Notes: generated from the sequence alone by a model not told the origin. A DNA stretch of 36,911 nt from Cudoniella acicularis (GCA_013054445.1 JAAMPI010000462.1:1-36911), one strand, 5' to 3'. Shown: positions 13,711 through 25,702, numbered from the stretch's first letter. Numbers and translations: made by a program.

Positions 13711-15467
13711 GATAAATATAATAATAATGAATGTTGGATTATCTGCGATGGTTTGGAGCAAGCAAGACAAAATACCCACCCCGTTTTCGAAGAATAGCAA
13801 GATAGCAAGAAAACAAGAAAACAATCGTTGATTTGAAGCGGTGCATTACATATGAATTGGTAATGGGAGACCTTGACGCTTGCAAGCAACAGGCAGCAGC
13901 AGTGGTCTTGGGTACATATGTAGGTTTAGATACCATGTGAGGGAGGGAAGGGAGGCATAGATAGAGGGAGGTAGACTCGCGAATCGCGAATCGCTTGTAT
14001 ATGAATGAATGAATGAATCGATGATCTTGAAATATGTATATACTTGTTTTCCTTTGAGCTCATGTGATGCTGTGATAGGAAATGTTATTAAGATATAGGC
14101 AGTACTTAAATTTAGTTGGGAATACAGAGAACATGTGGTTTAGATTCTGGGAATTTACGATAGTTAATCTGATCTTCTGCGCTTAGACAGACAATATTAT
14201 GACAGGCTAGGCGGGATTCGTTTGAGGTACTGGATAGTGTTCGACGTTGCCCAACCTCTTCCTCTTCCTCTACCTCTTAGCTTTTCCTCTCCCCTAAGTT
14301 CAGCCTCGTCTTTCCTAAGTCGTGGTAGGGAAAAAGATAGGCAAGGTCGAACACTGTTTAAGGAGAAGAATTTAGCTAACTGGAATTAAGAAATAGGAAT
14401 AGGAATACTGTTAGTGTACCTAAGGTATAGCACGAAGTATGGGGCTAATCTGTACTGGAGTAAGGACAAAAGAACCGAGGACTAGCGTTAGACCATAAGT
14501 CACATTAGATATAGAGTCGCTTAAGAGGCCGCTTCTTCTCTAACAATTTACAAATCTCAATTCTCCCTACCTAGTACCTCTTTGTCAACTCCCTTTATGC
14601 TTCCTTTGTTCTAAGAATTAATCACTTTGTTTAAAATTAGGAACTGTGATCTAGAGAGTATATAGGATTAATTTAGTTATTTAATTATATTTAATTTAAT
14701 TTTAATGTAATTAGTACTAGTTCTAGCCCTCTTCCCGTACTACTAATAATTATATATTTTAATTAATTTATAAGAAATAGTATATTTTATTTTGGCTATA
14801 CAGCGCGCCTTTGCGCGTAGCCCCGGCCCTAAGTTTATCACGAGACTATACGCCCCTAGGACCTCACGTGCCCAGTTTATAGGGGCAGGGGAGCTCCCTA
14901 AGGCCCCTGAGGCCCCTAAGGCAGTGAGGCCTATCAAGCTCCCTAGGGTCGAGTCTATAAAGGGGAAGCTCCCAAAGATTGTGACGCTCCCGAGGCCGGG
15001 CGGTCTACAGAGCCCTGAAGCCCCAAGCTAGTGAAAGGTTACATGTAAAAGAAGTCCTTATTAGCTAGGTCGCGACCTCTCTAATCAGCTCCCACTGAGT
15101 TCTTGTGCCTGCCCTAGTTATCTCTTTTATAGTAAACGACAGCAGGACCCCTTACAAAACTTTACGACGAAGAAAATGCTAATTAAGCCTGATTAAGCTT
15201 AGAATAAAGCGGTAGATAGAATTTTAATTAGTACTTTAACTATAGTATCCTTGATCAAAAAAATGCCCAAAACGGCAACGGCCTACGGACGTTAACCATT
15301 ATCGGCCGCCTTACATAAACTTGGTTATCTGGAGGATTATTCACAATCACTGTATTAGAAGCCATCTATGCCATGATAAAGTAACGTCAGCTATCCAACC
15401 TTCTATCCATAGATCACACTGCATTGAAAGAATTCAAAGGGAGGGGGGAAAAAAAGAAAAAACTTAC
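13711..15467. other. Gene-poor region with repeats and a GC-rich island
   Basis: No gene can be supported in this stretch. It contains the FAB1 3' flank, with a short GAAT microsatellite near 14004-14018, and an imperfect inverted repeat at 14236-14355. A very AT-rich stretch follows at about 14640-14790, then an abrupt GC-rich island at about 14800-15040 with repeated CCCCTAAGG-like units. A purine run (G then A) at 15440-15462 abuts the next gene. The mixture suggests old transposon debris, possibly altered by repeat-induced point mutation, but no transposase or polymerase motif was recognised. Confidence 0.5.
14236..14355. repeat. Imperfect inverted repeat, 16-base arms
   Basis: The left arm AGTGTTCGACGTTGCC (14236-14251) is matched by the reverse complement of 14340-14355 with one mismatch. 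The arms enclose 88 bases that are pyrimidine-rich on the left and end in a purine-rich segment on the right. It could be a small MITE-like remnant or a cruciform-capable element. No target-site duplication is evident. Confidence 0.55.
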
Positions 15468-16382
15468 CCTCACTTGTTCCTGTCTTGCTTGCTCCTGCCT
15501 CACTTGCTCCTGAAACTCCCTCTCAAGCTCCAAATTCCTCCCTTCCCCCCTAACAACCTCCCTAACCAACCCACTCCGTCAAACCTCCCTTCTCCCCAAT
15601 CGACCAACTATAACACTCACCCGTCCCCTTCACCCAGTGCAAAAACCAATATAACCTATTATAATGACACAACATAGTANTTGGGGNCCCAACACCCAAC
15701 CCTCCCCCGTCATCTCCCTCATCTTCGCCTCCAAATCAAGAGGTAAATCATTGCCCGCAAACCAGGAAACGCCATTGGTGTATCGGAAGAGGAAGAAATC
15801 TCCGCAGCCGAAGAATACGTATTGGTAGGCGGCGTGTTTTAGGGCAAGGGCTTCTGTGTGGAGGATGAAGGAGACGGGGAGGAGACCGTGCGCGATGTTG
15901 TTGTTGGGGTTGGTGGTGTTGAGGAGGAAGAACCCGCCTGAGGGGGAGAAGGTTACGTGGGAGGCGGTGCTAGCGTAGGGGGTTATTTGGTCGTTTTGAG
16001 ATACGAAGACTGGGGAGATGGGAAAGGGCTAGTTGTTAGTTTTGATTTTCTGGATCGATTATATTTTTATATGTTGGACTGGAGAGCGGAGGTGGGAGGG
16101 AGGGTTGACTCACGGCTGCCATCGTAGAGTTTGAAGAAGCACCGGCCATTGGGACCTGTTGCTGTACTGACGAGATTCATGCCGTTTATTTTTCCGGTCG
16201 AGAAATGCATTTGGTAGCTAGCGGGAAGTTGATTACTGTGTCGAAAAGTCGAGTCAGAAACCTGTTCATAGACATGATTCCCAAGAAGCCAGCAGGTAGA
16301 CTAGATATACGTACAACTCCATACGGGAATTATTGGCGATGAGCCAGGAGTCGGGCCCGTCGCCGAAAATGAAGATCGTCAT
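15468..16382 (-). pseudogene. Damaged hypothetical protein gene beside two ambiguous bases
   Basis: Three exons read on the minus strand: 16382-16315 (start MTIFIFGDGPDSWLIANNSR), 16235-16114 and 16028 down to about 15690, each with GT/AG junctions and frame-consistent joins. The protein continues through VFVSQNDQITPYAST, GGFFLLNTTNP and YVFFGCGDFFLFRYTNG, which looks soluble and beta-rich. At the N bases (15680 and 15687) the frame is lost. Readable protein resumes in other frames: a Trp-rich piece, then a charged coiled-coil-like stretch with QEQVR repeats that ends at a good donor site (GTAAG) at 15467. Either the assembly is faulty here or the gene is broken. I do not recognise the family. 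There is no signal peptide and no clear catalytic motif. Confidence 0.5.
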
Positions 16383-17901
16383 CGTGAGGGCAATATTTTG
16401 GCGGTGATTATATAGTGAGGTCTAAAAAAAAATTGAAGCTAGGGATATGAATGATTGCGAGAAAAGAAAAAATGAAAAGAGAGATTCCATCACGATTATC
16501 GAGTGGGATGCTGCCTATTTTAAGAGTACGGTATGTTCCTTTTTTTTTTGCGCTGGCGTTGGTCATAGGGCGATAGTCTCAAATGAGGCTTTTTGCCTAT
16601 CAACCAACAAATGTGGCGGGATCGAAGCTAAGCACTGGTGGTGGCTTGATTAAACGAATTAGAATTCAACGTTTTAATTGTAGGCTTAGGGCTGAATCCC
16701 ACCGTTTTTGGGGGAGGGTTTTCAGCTTCTGTTTATAGTTTGGAAAGGTGGACAGATACGGAGTGGATGTTGAATGATTAGGTGAAGGGTTGTTGGATGA
16801 TCATAGCGCGGCGAGAGGAAAGTTGGATGCGATGTAAGAATCAGTAAGATGACGAGGAGTGAATCTCCATCCTGCGCAGTATCGTGGAATCGTGTAAAGC
16901 GCTTTAAATATTTCTGTTAGTATTAGATGTTTTTTTTTTAAAAAAAAAGAGAGGAATTGACTACGGTATTTGATATTTTTCAGCTTTGCCGTATCAACTT
17001 CCTTTCAGCGATAACACTTCAAAATATCTTGGTGTGCGGAACCTTACACAAAACATTTAAAGCAAAAACAAAAACGATCGCGCAACCAGTTCTAATATCT
17101 CAAAAGATCATTTTAAAAAGAGCGATAATATAGCGTCGTAGAAAGTTAGGCTAGTCCGCCTCGCCAATTACAAAGTAAATTGAAATCACATTGATGAGAC
17201 ACTTAAAAATAGGTAAATAATGACTTATTTTAAAGAATAAACAAATTGTCACAATCAACGAGGAGCAAAATTAATTCATACTGTTTGTTTGGTGAAAAGA
17301 GCGAGCAGTAGGAAAGTGGCTATCCTTTGAAGTGTTACGCGATAGAGAGAAAAGGGGGGAGAGGATTATCGCTAAATCATAAGGGCAGCATGCTCTCTTC
17401 GCTAATTTTCAGCGTGCGCGCCCCTATATTTTATTAATTTATCCCTATTCATTTTTTAACAGATCATTGAGAGCATACCGTACAATTCACGATTGATGTT
17501 TGTGCGCAGGGCACATTTAAGAGCAACCCCTTTTCGCCTTAGGTAAGGGATTAGCACGCTTTGCGCGAGCAGTCTCTCGGTCACTTATCTCAATTCGTAT
17601 TTTTCGGGAAGACAATCCGTCCGATTCCGCACTAGTGACTTAGTACTTACAAATCAAAAATTCATTATTAATTTATTCCTCGAGGAGCAAGTGTCGTGGT
17701 GGGCAACAAAAGACTCGGACTTTTTGGAGGGGGTCTTTCGGACAAAAAAAGTCCGGGGATCTTACAAATCAAAAAAGAGTTCCGAGCATAAGACTTGGAC
17801 CACTTAGAGAAATGATTCAAATGAAAGCCCGCTTGTGGTACTAGCAGTTAGTTGAGCTATCTCGATTTCACAGTTCACCAATACCCAATTGCAAGATAAA
17901 A
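16383..17901. other. Intergenic, AT-rich, with hairpin and direct repeat
   Basis: No gene is supported. The region is AT-rich and includes a run of nine Ts followed by As near 16929-16948, a hairpin at 17716-17755 and a 15-base direct repeat at 17646-17660 and 17761-17775. The last few hundred bases should include the promoter of the NmrA-like gene that starts at 17902. Confidence 0.45.
17646..17775. repeat. 15-base direct repeat flanking a 10-base-stem hairpin
   Basis: CTTACAAATCAAAAA occurs exactly at 17646-17660 and again at 17761-17775. Between the copies, CGGACTTTTT (17716-17725) pairs with AAAAAGTCCG (17746-17755) across a 20-base loop. The arrangement could be a small mobile-element scar or a regulatory hairpin upstream of the NmrA-like gene. 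No function is assigned. Confidence 0.5.
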
Positions 17902-19022
17902 ATGACAAAAACAATTGTCATAATCGGCGTAACCGGCATCCAGGTTTGCAATCCCATTACATTTTATTTCTACCCAACTCCCCCTCTCCACAAAACTTAA
18001 AAAAAATATAGGGATCCTCAGTCGCCAACACATTCCTCCCCCTCCCATCATGGCACGTCCGAGGCATAACCCGAAACCCCTCAAGTAAAGCCGCCCAAGC
18101 CCTAGCCACCAAAGGCGTCGAGATAGTAAAAGGCGACATCGACGACAAGGATTCTCTCATTCCAGCCTTCGAAGGCGCTAATGTGATATTCTCAAACACT
18201 GATTTCTTCCTCCACTTGCGAAGCGCGTTGACTTCACCTGGAGACGACAACTCAGGACGCACGCCCAACGAATACGCCTACGATCGAGAAGTCGAGCAAG
18301 GGATCAACATTTCCGCCGCAGCAGCTGAACCCACTGTCTTGAAGACTTTAGAGAGATTCGTGCTCTCTTCACTGAGCGATGCCACGAAATGGAGTAAAGA
18401 AAAGTACACTACCGTCTACCACTTCGACTCCAAAGCAGAGATGATCCGCGTTACCCGTGCTCGATTCCCGGAGATAGCTGCCCGCATGAGCACCGTACAA
18501 ATCGGACACTATGTCTCGAACTGGAAAGCGTTTCCTACCATGGCACCACGGAAACAAGCAGATGGGAGTTTTCTGACTCTGAGACCGGTGACTCCTGACG
18601 CTGTAATTCCGTTTGTGGTCACGCAGAAGGATACAGGAGCGTTTGTTAAAGCGTTGGTTGATTTGCCGCCGGGAAAGGATCTCCATGGTGTCTCGCAATT
18701 CATGACTTGGCCGGAGTGGATGGAGCTTTGGGGAGAGATTCTGGGAGTGAAAGCGGGGTTTAGGCAGGTGGAGGTGGATGAATTTTTTAGCGGGGTACCG
18801 GAGCCGTTGAAGAGGGAATTGGCGGATGCTTATGATTATATGGAGGAGTTTGGGTATACCGGGGGTGATCCGGATGTGATCGCACCTGATCAGGTGAGTT
18901 CCGTAATTTGCATTTACATGGCTTTTTTTACTGAAATCCTGTAGCTTGAGGTCAAGATTCCGTTGACGTCTATGGAGGAGTACATCAGGAGCGAAGACTG
19001 GTCGTCCGTTTTGAATTCTTAA
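17902..19022 (+). CDS. NmrA-like NAD(P)-binding family protein
   Basis: Three exons, 17902-17943, 18012-18893 and 18945-19022, encode 333 residues. The N-terminal dinucleotide-binding motif GVTGIQGSS is split by intron 1 and is the Rossmann GxxGxxG form. It is followed by HVRGITRNPSS and the GVEIVKGDIDDKDSL segment typical of NmrA/HSCARG-type atypical short-chain dehydrogenases. Such proteins either sense NAD(P) redox state and regulate transcription factors, as Aspergillus NmrA does, or act as reductases in metabolism; the sequence does not decide between these. The usual catalytic Tyr-x-x-x-Lys is not evident, which favours the regulator or divergent class. The length is normal and no damage is seen. 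It stands alone, with no biosynthetic genes visible nearby. Confidence 0.88.
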
Positions 19023-19627
19023 ACTTGGGATACTTTAGCGGACGGCTACCATGGACCGTAACCACTGCCAGCATTAGCTACTGTTTTATACTGTAACCTG
19101 TCCCCTACCTCTTTTAAGGAGCGTCACAGCGTGTGAGGGTAGATACCAGAATACCATGTTTTGTTCCCCACATTTCTACTCCTAGACCAAATATCAACAT
19201 ATCGAGCTAGGGAAAAGGAAGACTATGTATGAATGCAGAGGAACTTGTGATGACGTTTTCGAACGCTTAGAGACTCTGCTAGAGGAGTCTTTTTGCACCC
19301 CTTCATATACGCTTCATCTGTAATACCCGTTAAAACTCCATTTCTGACCTACTAAGATAGATACCTATCTTTCTATTTCGCCTTGCCCACAACTAATCGT
19401 CAGCAATAAGCGAGTCTCCTATATTCCCTATACCCTTAGTCGGTAAAAGCGAGTAGAACCTAGGGATAGGTAATAGTAAAAATTGTATGATAAATAGATA
19501 CTATCACTACTGTGCCTTTTTTTTATAGTTAATTTACCACGAAATATAGTAACAGGAAAAGCTATTCACTACTTTTATACTATATTAATAAGGGGTGTGA
19601 TAACCACCAACTCACTCGAGGGGGGAT
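19023..19627. other. Intergenic between convergent genes
   Basis: This stretch lies between the 3' ends of the NmrA-like gene and the NLR gene. I see no protein-coding signal. A small hairpin (AGACTC, loop, GAGTCT) lies near 19270-19290, and imperfect CCTATACCCTTAG / CCTAGGGATAGG arms near 19420-19472 may be remnants of a small repeat. Both 3' UTRs probably fall here. Confidence 0.45.
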
Positions 19628-22600
19628 CTAGAGGAACGCAGGTTTCGAGCTCTCGCGAAGGCGCTTCATCTTCCTCCTCCGCGTCACACTATACGTCTCC
19701 GGTTCAAAGGGAACTATCGTGCTTTCCTCAGCTGTTGACGGAGAAACCGACTCGCCCGAGAAGGGGCCCTCGTCTGGTCCCCTTCCGATCCTCTTGAAGG
19801 TGTGGGTGGGATGTGTCTTTTCGGCGGTCCAGCGGCACTTGAAGCAGAAGTCGAAGTCATCACAAACCTCGCACTTGAAGCGGATGCCCCAGATTCTCTG
19901 CAATTGGGAAGTAAGCAATAGGCTCGACGGCCGGTGTGTTCTCACCAGGTCGAGGACTTACGTAATTGCAACCATCACATCTGACTCCATAATGATATTC
20001 CCCCTCCTCCAAGTCTCGTGGCCTGCGTGCGATGCTCAATGTAAGTGGAAGAGTGTTCGCCGGTTCTTCGACAGTTGGTGACAAAGGTGAATCACTTGAG
20101 ATTTCGGCGTCATCTGGTGGGAAGTGAGATCGCAGTGCATCCCAGTTCCCATGGATTGGGCAATATACCTCGGAGTCCAGCCTCGATTACATTCCTTGAA
20201 AGGATCCTTGGATAGTGGGATGAGAACGTCGAGTATTTCAGGATCGATCCATCTACACGCCCAGTGTATTGGAGTCCAGCCGTCCGTGTCAGCGACGTTG
20301 ACTCCGTCTCCTGTAGAGCTTTCCAACTCGCCCGAGAACAAAGAGGAAAACGAGTCTGCGGCCATGGTTCGGATGCCAAGGTGCATGATGGTGCGCCCCT
20401 GTCCATCCTTCGCAGCGAAGTCGCAACCAGCATCCTTCAAAGTTCTCAGGACTTTGACCTCTCCAGCTTGAGCGCCATGATGGATCGGCGTGAGCCCATC
20501 GTCGTCTTTGGCATCGAGGTCTACTTTTCCTTTCAGAAGTTTGATAAGCTCCATGTTACCGTTTCGGGCAGCTCGGTGGAGGAGAGTACTCCCGTTGCTG
20601 AGACGAATCTTCAAATCAGCTCCACGCTCGATCAGCGTTTCTATTAGCTTCTGACCTGCACCTTCTGTCACAGCGAGACTCAGTGCCGTATTTCCAGACT
20701 TGTTCGGTGCCGCGTCCACACTGGCATTTCGCTTAAGCAGCGCCTCGACGATCTGGTCTCTGTCACGGTAGCAGTACCGTATTGCCACAGTAAGTGCTGT
20801 ATCCTCATCCTCATCCCTAACCTCGGTATCGGCGCCTTTATCCAGCAGGACCTTTGTCGAAGTGAGTTCATTACTCAGGATGGCCCGCTGTAGCGGAGTA
20901 TATCTTCTCTTGTTTTTAGCGTTTATGCTCGCGCCGGAATCTAGCAGCATTTGCACCACCTCGCTGTGTCCGCATCTGGCTGCTTCGTGAAGGGGTGTGT
21001 TACCACTCTCGTCGGCACTGTCGGGTTTTCCTCCAAACCATAAAATGAGGGAGACCATTTTCTTGTTACCACTTGCTGCAGCGTGATGCAGAATGGTCTC
21101 GCCGCTTTTGTTAATGGCGTCGACGGCGGCGCCGTTTTCTAACAATGTCTCCAGTGTCACTAAATGGCCCTCTTGTGCTGCTAAGTGTATTGGCGTACAT
21201 CCCAAGTCAATTCCGGCGTCAGCATCAGCTTTTCCTGCTAGAAGGACTTTTGTAACATCTTGGTAGCCTCCTTCAGCGGCATAGTGAAGTGCAGTATAGG
21301 TCTCCTTATCAATGCTATCTGGATCGACTTTTTGTTGCAACAGCGCCGCCACAATTTCTTGATGTCCATTAGACGCAGCGAGATGCAGAGGTGTCCTCCC
21401 GGCCGCATCCCTCTCCATCGTCAACCCAGATGCTTCAATCAACCTTGTGAGAGATTCAGTGTGTCCAAATGCAGCTGCCAAGTGCATTGCCGTCTGACCT
21501 TCCTCACTCTTCGCGTTGATATTAAGTTGCGGGGCTGATTGCTCATCTTGCTTCTCACTTCCTCTAGGGACTGTTTGAGAGGTCAAACTTGCTTTTCCAT
21601 ACGTGGTGTTGCTGGCTTTGATTTTATTTTTCGGAGTAAAGGGGAGCAAAAGATCCAAGATGCTTGTATGATTTCCCAGGACAGCTAGGTGCAATGGCGT
21701 ATATCCGCCCTTCGTTTGAAGGTTGAAGTCGGCCTGTTTTTGGACCAAAATTTGTGCTATTACTGCATACCCATCATGAGCAGAGCAGTGAAGGGCAGAC
21801 CACTCATGGTCGTCTACTCCATCGACCTTGGCCACCGGATTGAGATCGACTTGTTTATTGGGATTTGCGCCGTGGTCTAAAAGCAGCTTGACAATTTCCA
21901 GCAACCGTTTCTTGGTCGCGTCAACCAGAGGGGAAGAACTAGTGCTGTCATAGCCGTCGCAATCTGCGCCTTTCTCGAGAAGTTTCTTTGTAATTTCGAT
22001 GTATCCATGTTGAATGGCGAGTTTTAGGGGACTGTCTTCGTACGGTTCATCTTTTTTGACGTTGATATCATGGCGCTGGAGTAACTCTTGCGCGACACCT
22101 TCTCGTCCATTTTCTAAGGCTAGACGAAGTGGAGACTTTTCATCGCCATCCTACTTCATTAATCTTTGCGCCGTGAGTTAGGAGGAGCTTCACAATCTCG
22201 ACATTGCCGTTCTCGGATGCTATATGAAGCGATAAATCCTTTTTGGTTTTGTCTTCTGCTGACACCAACAAAAATTGACGCAAATCAAGGACTTTCTCTA
22301 CAAGAGCAGCGTCCCCGCATTCAACAGCAAGCTGCAACGCAGTATTACCTTCATTGTCCGGATGATCAGTAAGGCCAGGTTGATCGAGAAGGTATCTCGC
22401 CAGATAGGCATGCTTGTTCCGTAAGCTGTGGTGTAGTGCTGTGGACGATGCGCTATCAGCTGCGTTGAGATCGGCATTTTTCGCGAGGAGATGCTCGACG
22501 ACTTCTCGATGTCCTTGCGCGGCGGCAAAATGCAACGGAGTCTTTCCTTCGAAAGTCGCCTTGACGTCCGCCCCAGCGGAGATCAGTTGTTTGACTATGG

Positions 22601-25600
22601 CGCCATGGCCGTTTCTGGCGGCTTGACACAACAGCTCCGGGGGATATTTTACAGCTGGTGTTACTTGGCCCAACTCGCTAATCAGAATCTCAGCTACTTC
22701 ATCGTTTCCTCTCTTGCAAGGCTCAAGCAGTGCCGCGAGGATTGGGTCGGTGTCGCTGACTCGAGTGATGAGTTGTCTCACGATGCGAGGATAGCCTCTT
22801 CGGCAGGCTATTTCGAGTGTAGAGATTATTTCTGGGTGTGGTTCAGGGTGTTGTTCTGCTAGGAGAATCTCAACGACATTAGATAGGCCGAATTGCGCTG
22901 CAAAATGAACTGGTTTTTTAATGTCCGTGCTGTAATGCGATCGCAAGTTACCGTACTGCAAGTCCAGATGCGCCAGAAACGTCATGTACGACGGGTTCTT
23001 TAGTAGATCAAGGACTAGGCTGGTTACGTCTCCGGGTTTTGCTGCATTCGGTGGCCCTTGATGCACCTCAAAGGCTCGCCGATAATGAACGTGCCAGTAT
23101 TGAATGCAATATTCGAGAAAGCAATATTTCAGGCCTTGGAGGCTGGTGGGCACCCTCTTACCGTCTTCTCCTTCTGTATTTTCTTTAGTTTTCCCATCTT
23201 CCCCGTCCTTGCCTTGATCAGTCAGTAGGTTGTTGCTTTGCTGAGCGTTTCGGGTGGTCGGGATCACTTTTCGCAAGGAGCTGTGTAGGTAAATTAAGCA
23301 GTGTCGGGTCAATATCGAGTCGTCTAATCCTGGAGTCGCTGTTCGGATCCACTGCTGAAGAACTTCCTTGACGTAGTAGGAATGGAAGACGCGAACCTCG
23401 CCGCGCCCCACGTCCAATAGGGGGCCCAGTTCACGCTTCAGATCGAGATCGATTTCGCGGGGAATTATGTTCTCGTCAACTCCATTTTCCAATAAAGTGG
23501 TTGGCGTTACCGAAAGCAAGGTTATGGCAATTGCAAGCTCCTTTGGTTTGAGTGGACGCACGACGAATAAGATCCAGGACAGCGCGTGAATGGTCCACAA
23601 GGGTGGCTTCTCTAGAGCCTTGTGTATAGCGTCTTTCATGGTCTTGCCCACAGATGGGAGTTGTTCCAAGACAAATTGAGGCGTGGAATAGGAGCTGATG
23701 TGCCTAAGAAGGTGCAAGGTGAGTTCCGTGTGTAGGAAGCCTTCCGCTTTAGAGATATACGGGGCGATGGATGACTTGACTGCCATGAACTTTGGATATT
23801 CCGCCACGAGACGCTCGAGATTCGACTCTATGTATTGCTTCAAATTCGCTTTGTATTCTACGCAATCGTCGATTCTGATCACTGAGATCTTGTCTGTCAA
23901 AGCTGGTGTCGCAGACTGCTCCGCATTATTCGCTAAGGCCACGGCAGTCTTCGGTTCAAGACTGCTTGTCTTTTCCAGCGATGCCGTTTCAGTTGTCAGT
24001 GCTGTCTTCAAAATGTCCCTCACAAGCTCGTCACTCGTAGTGCAGAGGATTTTAATCTCAAAGTTAAGTGCACAATGCAAGAGGTTGTTGAGAAATCTGT
24101 TCATATTTTTTGTTTCACAGCCGTCGATGGCGTCGATGATGAATAAGAGGGATCGGGGACCGAGGATACGAATTAAGGTCCGTAGTTGTATCCATAGCTC
24201 TTCTTCCGTCCAGTGTGACGGGTCTTCAAAGCTTTTATTATCGTGTACTGTAGAAAACAGATTCGGTGTCCTGGCGAAAATTTGTCGGATTAGTTTCATC
24301 AACATGGAGGATACCGAGTTTCGACGGCAGTCTTGAGAGTCGAAAGCAAAGTAAGCGACTGTCCTCGAGGCAATATAACGCCGTATTATCCTCTTATAGA
24401 TGAAATAGGACATCATGCTCTTGCCAACCCCGTGGCTACCACAAAGAACTAGAATAGATGCACTAGGCTTCTCAAGCCATTTCAAGTATTGCGGGTGCTG
24501 AATGATCCAGTCCTCGCCCTCAAGAGCATGAAACTTAAATGATGTGAATGGACTGAGACGAGCAAATATCCTCATGTGCTTCCTATACTGGGTTGTCACT
24601 GTGTTCCACCGTCAGCTAGTGTGGGGTTCTCTGTTGGGCACTTAGCGGTATGCATACTCGCTGTTCCACGAACTATGGCAGCCACAACATCCTGGGCTTG
24701 CGGATCCTCGTCCATAAACCTCCCAAGCTTTGTCAAGGCCACCTTTCTCGGGATTTGAACTTCATGGGAAACATCTAGCATCGCGAAAGGGCGATGCACA
24801 ACCTGAGTGGTCTAATAAGCATCTCTTGTGCAAGGAAAATATCTGCCAACTGGTAGAGCACTTGGCGACTTACCGGCAACTTATCTGGGTTCGCATCGTC
24901 CTCAACCACACTGACCAGGGTCAGTCGAAAAGCAATTTCCATGAAGTCCATGGAATTCTGTGTCAGATATTGGGGGAGAGATCTGATCGCCTCCCAGACA
25001 TCCCTGGGAATTGTATGCCAGAGACGTGAGATAAGACCAGAGAAAATCTCATTCCACGTTGAGAGATCAGGGACTTGTTGGGGTGTTCCGAAGAAGACCT
25101 ATACGGAGAAAGTGTCAAACAAGGCTAGCGAATGCCGGAGCCATTGCAAACATACACACGCACAAGTTGCTTCTGCAATGTTCGAATATTTTCCGTTCGT
25201 TTCTGCTACGACAAGTGCCTGTGCGTGTCATGTCGTTAGCCTCAGCTATCGAACCAATGCAAGGGAGGCATACCCTTTTAAGAAGAATGCCGCCGACGTC
25301 GAGACAAAGGAACACAATGGGCTGGTTTAGCTCGATCGATTAGTTTTCGGTTGCATGTTATCAGGGACGAGAACCTACATCATTTGAGGCTCTGCTATCC
25401 AGGATGGATTCGAGTAGCTCTCGAGCTTTCTGATCGAAGCTCTCTTTGGAAAGAACTCCTCGTATAGTGGGTTTGAATCTGGAGGGTAATTCAATTATGC
25501 GAGAGTCCGGGAATTTCTGTCGAAGCAAGCCTGAATCTTCCCACAAGAGCCTCCCACCCGAGCCTTGTGAGCCTTCCAACAATTCTTTTGTCGAGTCATT

Positions 25601-25702
25601 GGAAGTGTGATCTTGGAGGCCGTGGACTACGAAAATGCTTCATGTGCATTGTCAGTAACTGATAACAAAATGTATTTGGGCCGCAACTTACTCGATAGAC
25701 AT
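19628..25702 (-). CDS. NLR/STAND protein: SesB-like hydrolase, NACHT, ankyrin repeats, ZZ finger
   Basis: Eight exons read on the minus strand: 25702-25692, 25637-25379, 25321-25274, 25218-25156, 25098-24874, 24802-24658, 24598-19962 and 19897-19628, about 1885 residues. The N-terminus (IFVVHGLQD, IVFLCLDVGGILLKR, VFFGTPQQ) resembles the SesB-like alpha/beta-hydrolase found on fungal NLRs. A NACHT ATPase follows, with Walker A GSHGVGKS and Walker B LLFIIDAIDG. Then come about 25 ankyrin repeats and a C-terminal ZZ zinc finger (RCDGCNY, then KCEVCDDFDFCFKC and HPTHTF). Such proteins sense non-self and trigger heterokaryon incompatibility or cell death in the cytoplasm. The long exon is broken twice: an extra G at 22150-22151 and a missing base near 20150-20160. 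Both lie inside otherwise clean ankyrin sequence, so they are pseudogene lesions or indel errors. The next gene upstream is tandem, 400 bases away. Confidence 0.82.

Noticed and set aside
15321..15677. Plus-strand 118-residue ORF rich in Pro, Ser and Thr
   Set aside because: It is the antisense shadow of the charged coiled-coil-like exon of the minus-strand hypothetical gene.
16929..16948. T-run/A-run palindrome
   Set aside because: Simple homopolymer runs are common in fungal intergenic DNA and give no evidence of function.
20036..20160. The ankyrin frame running to a natural C-terminus at 20036
   Set aside because: The last 35 residues in that frame look random, while the shifted frame reads cleanly into the ZZ zinc finger.
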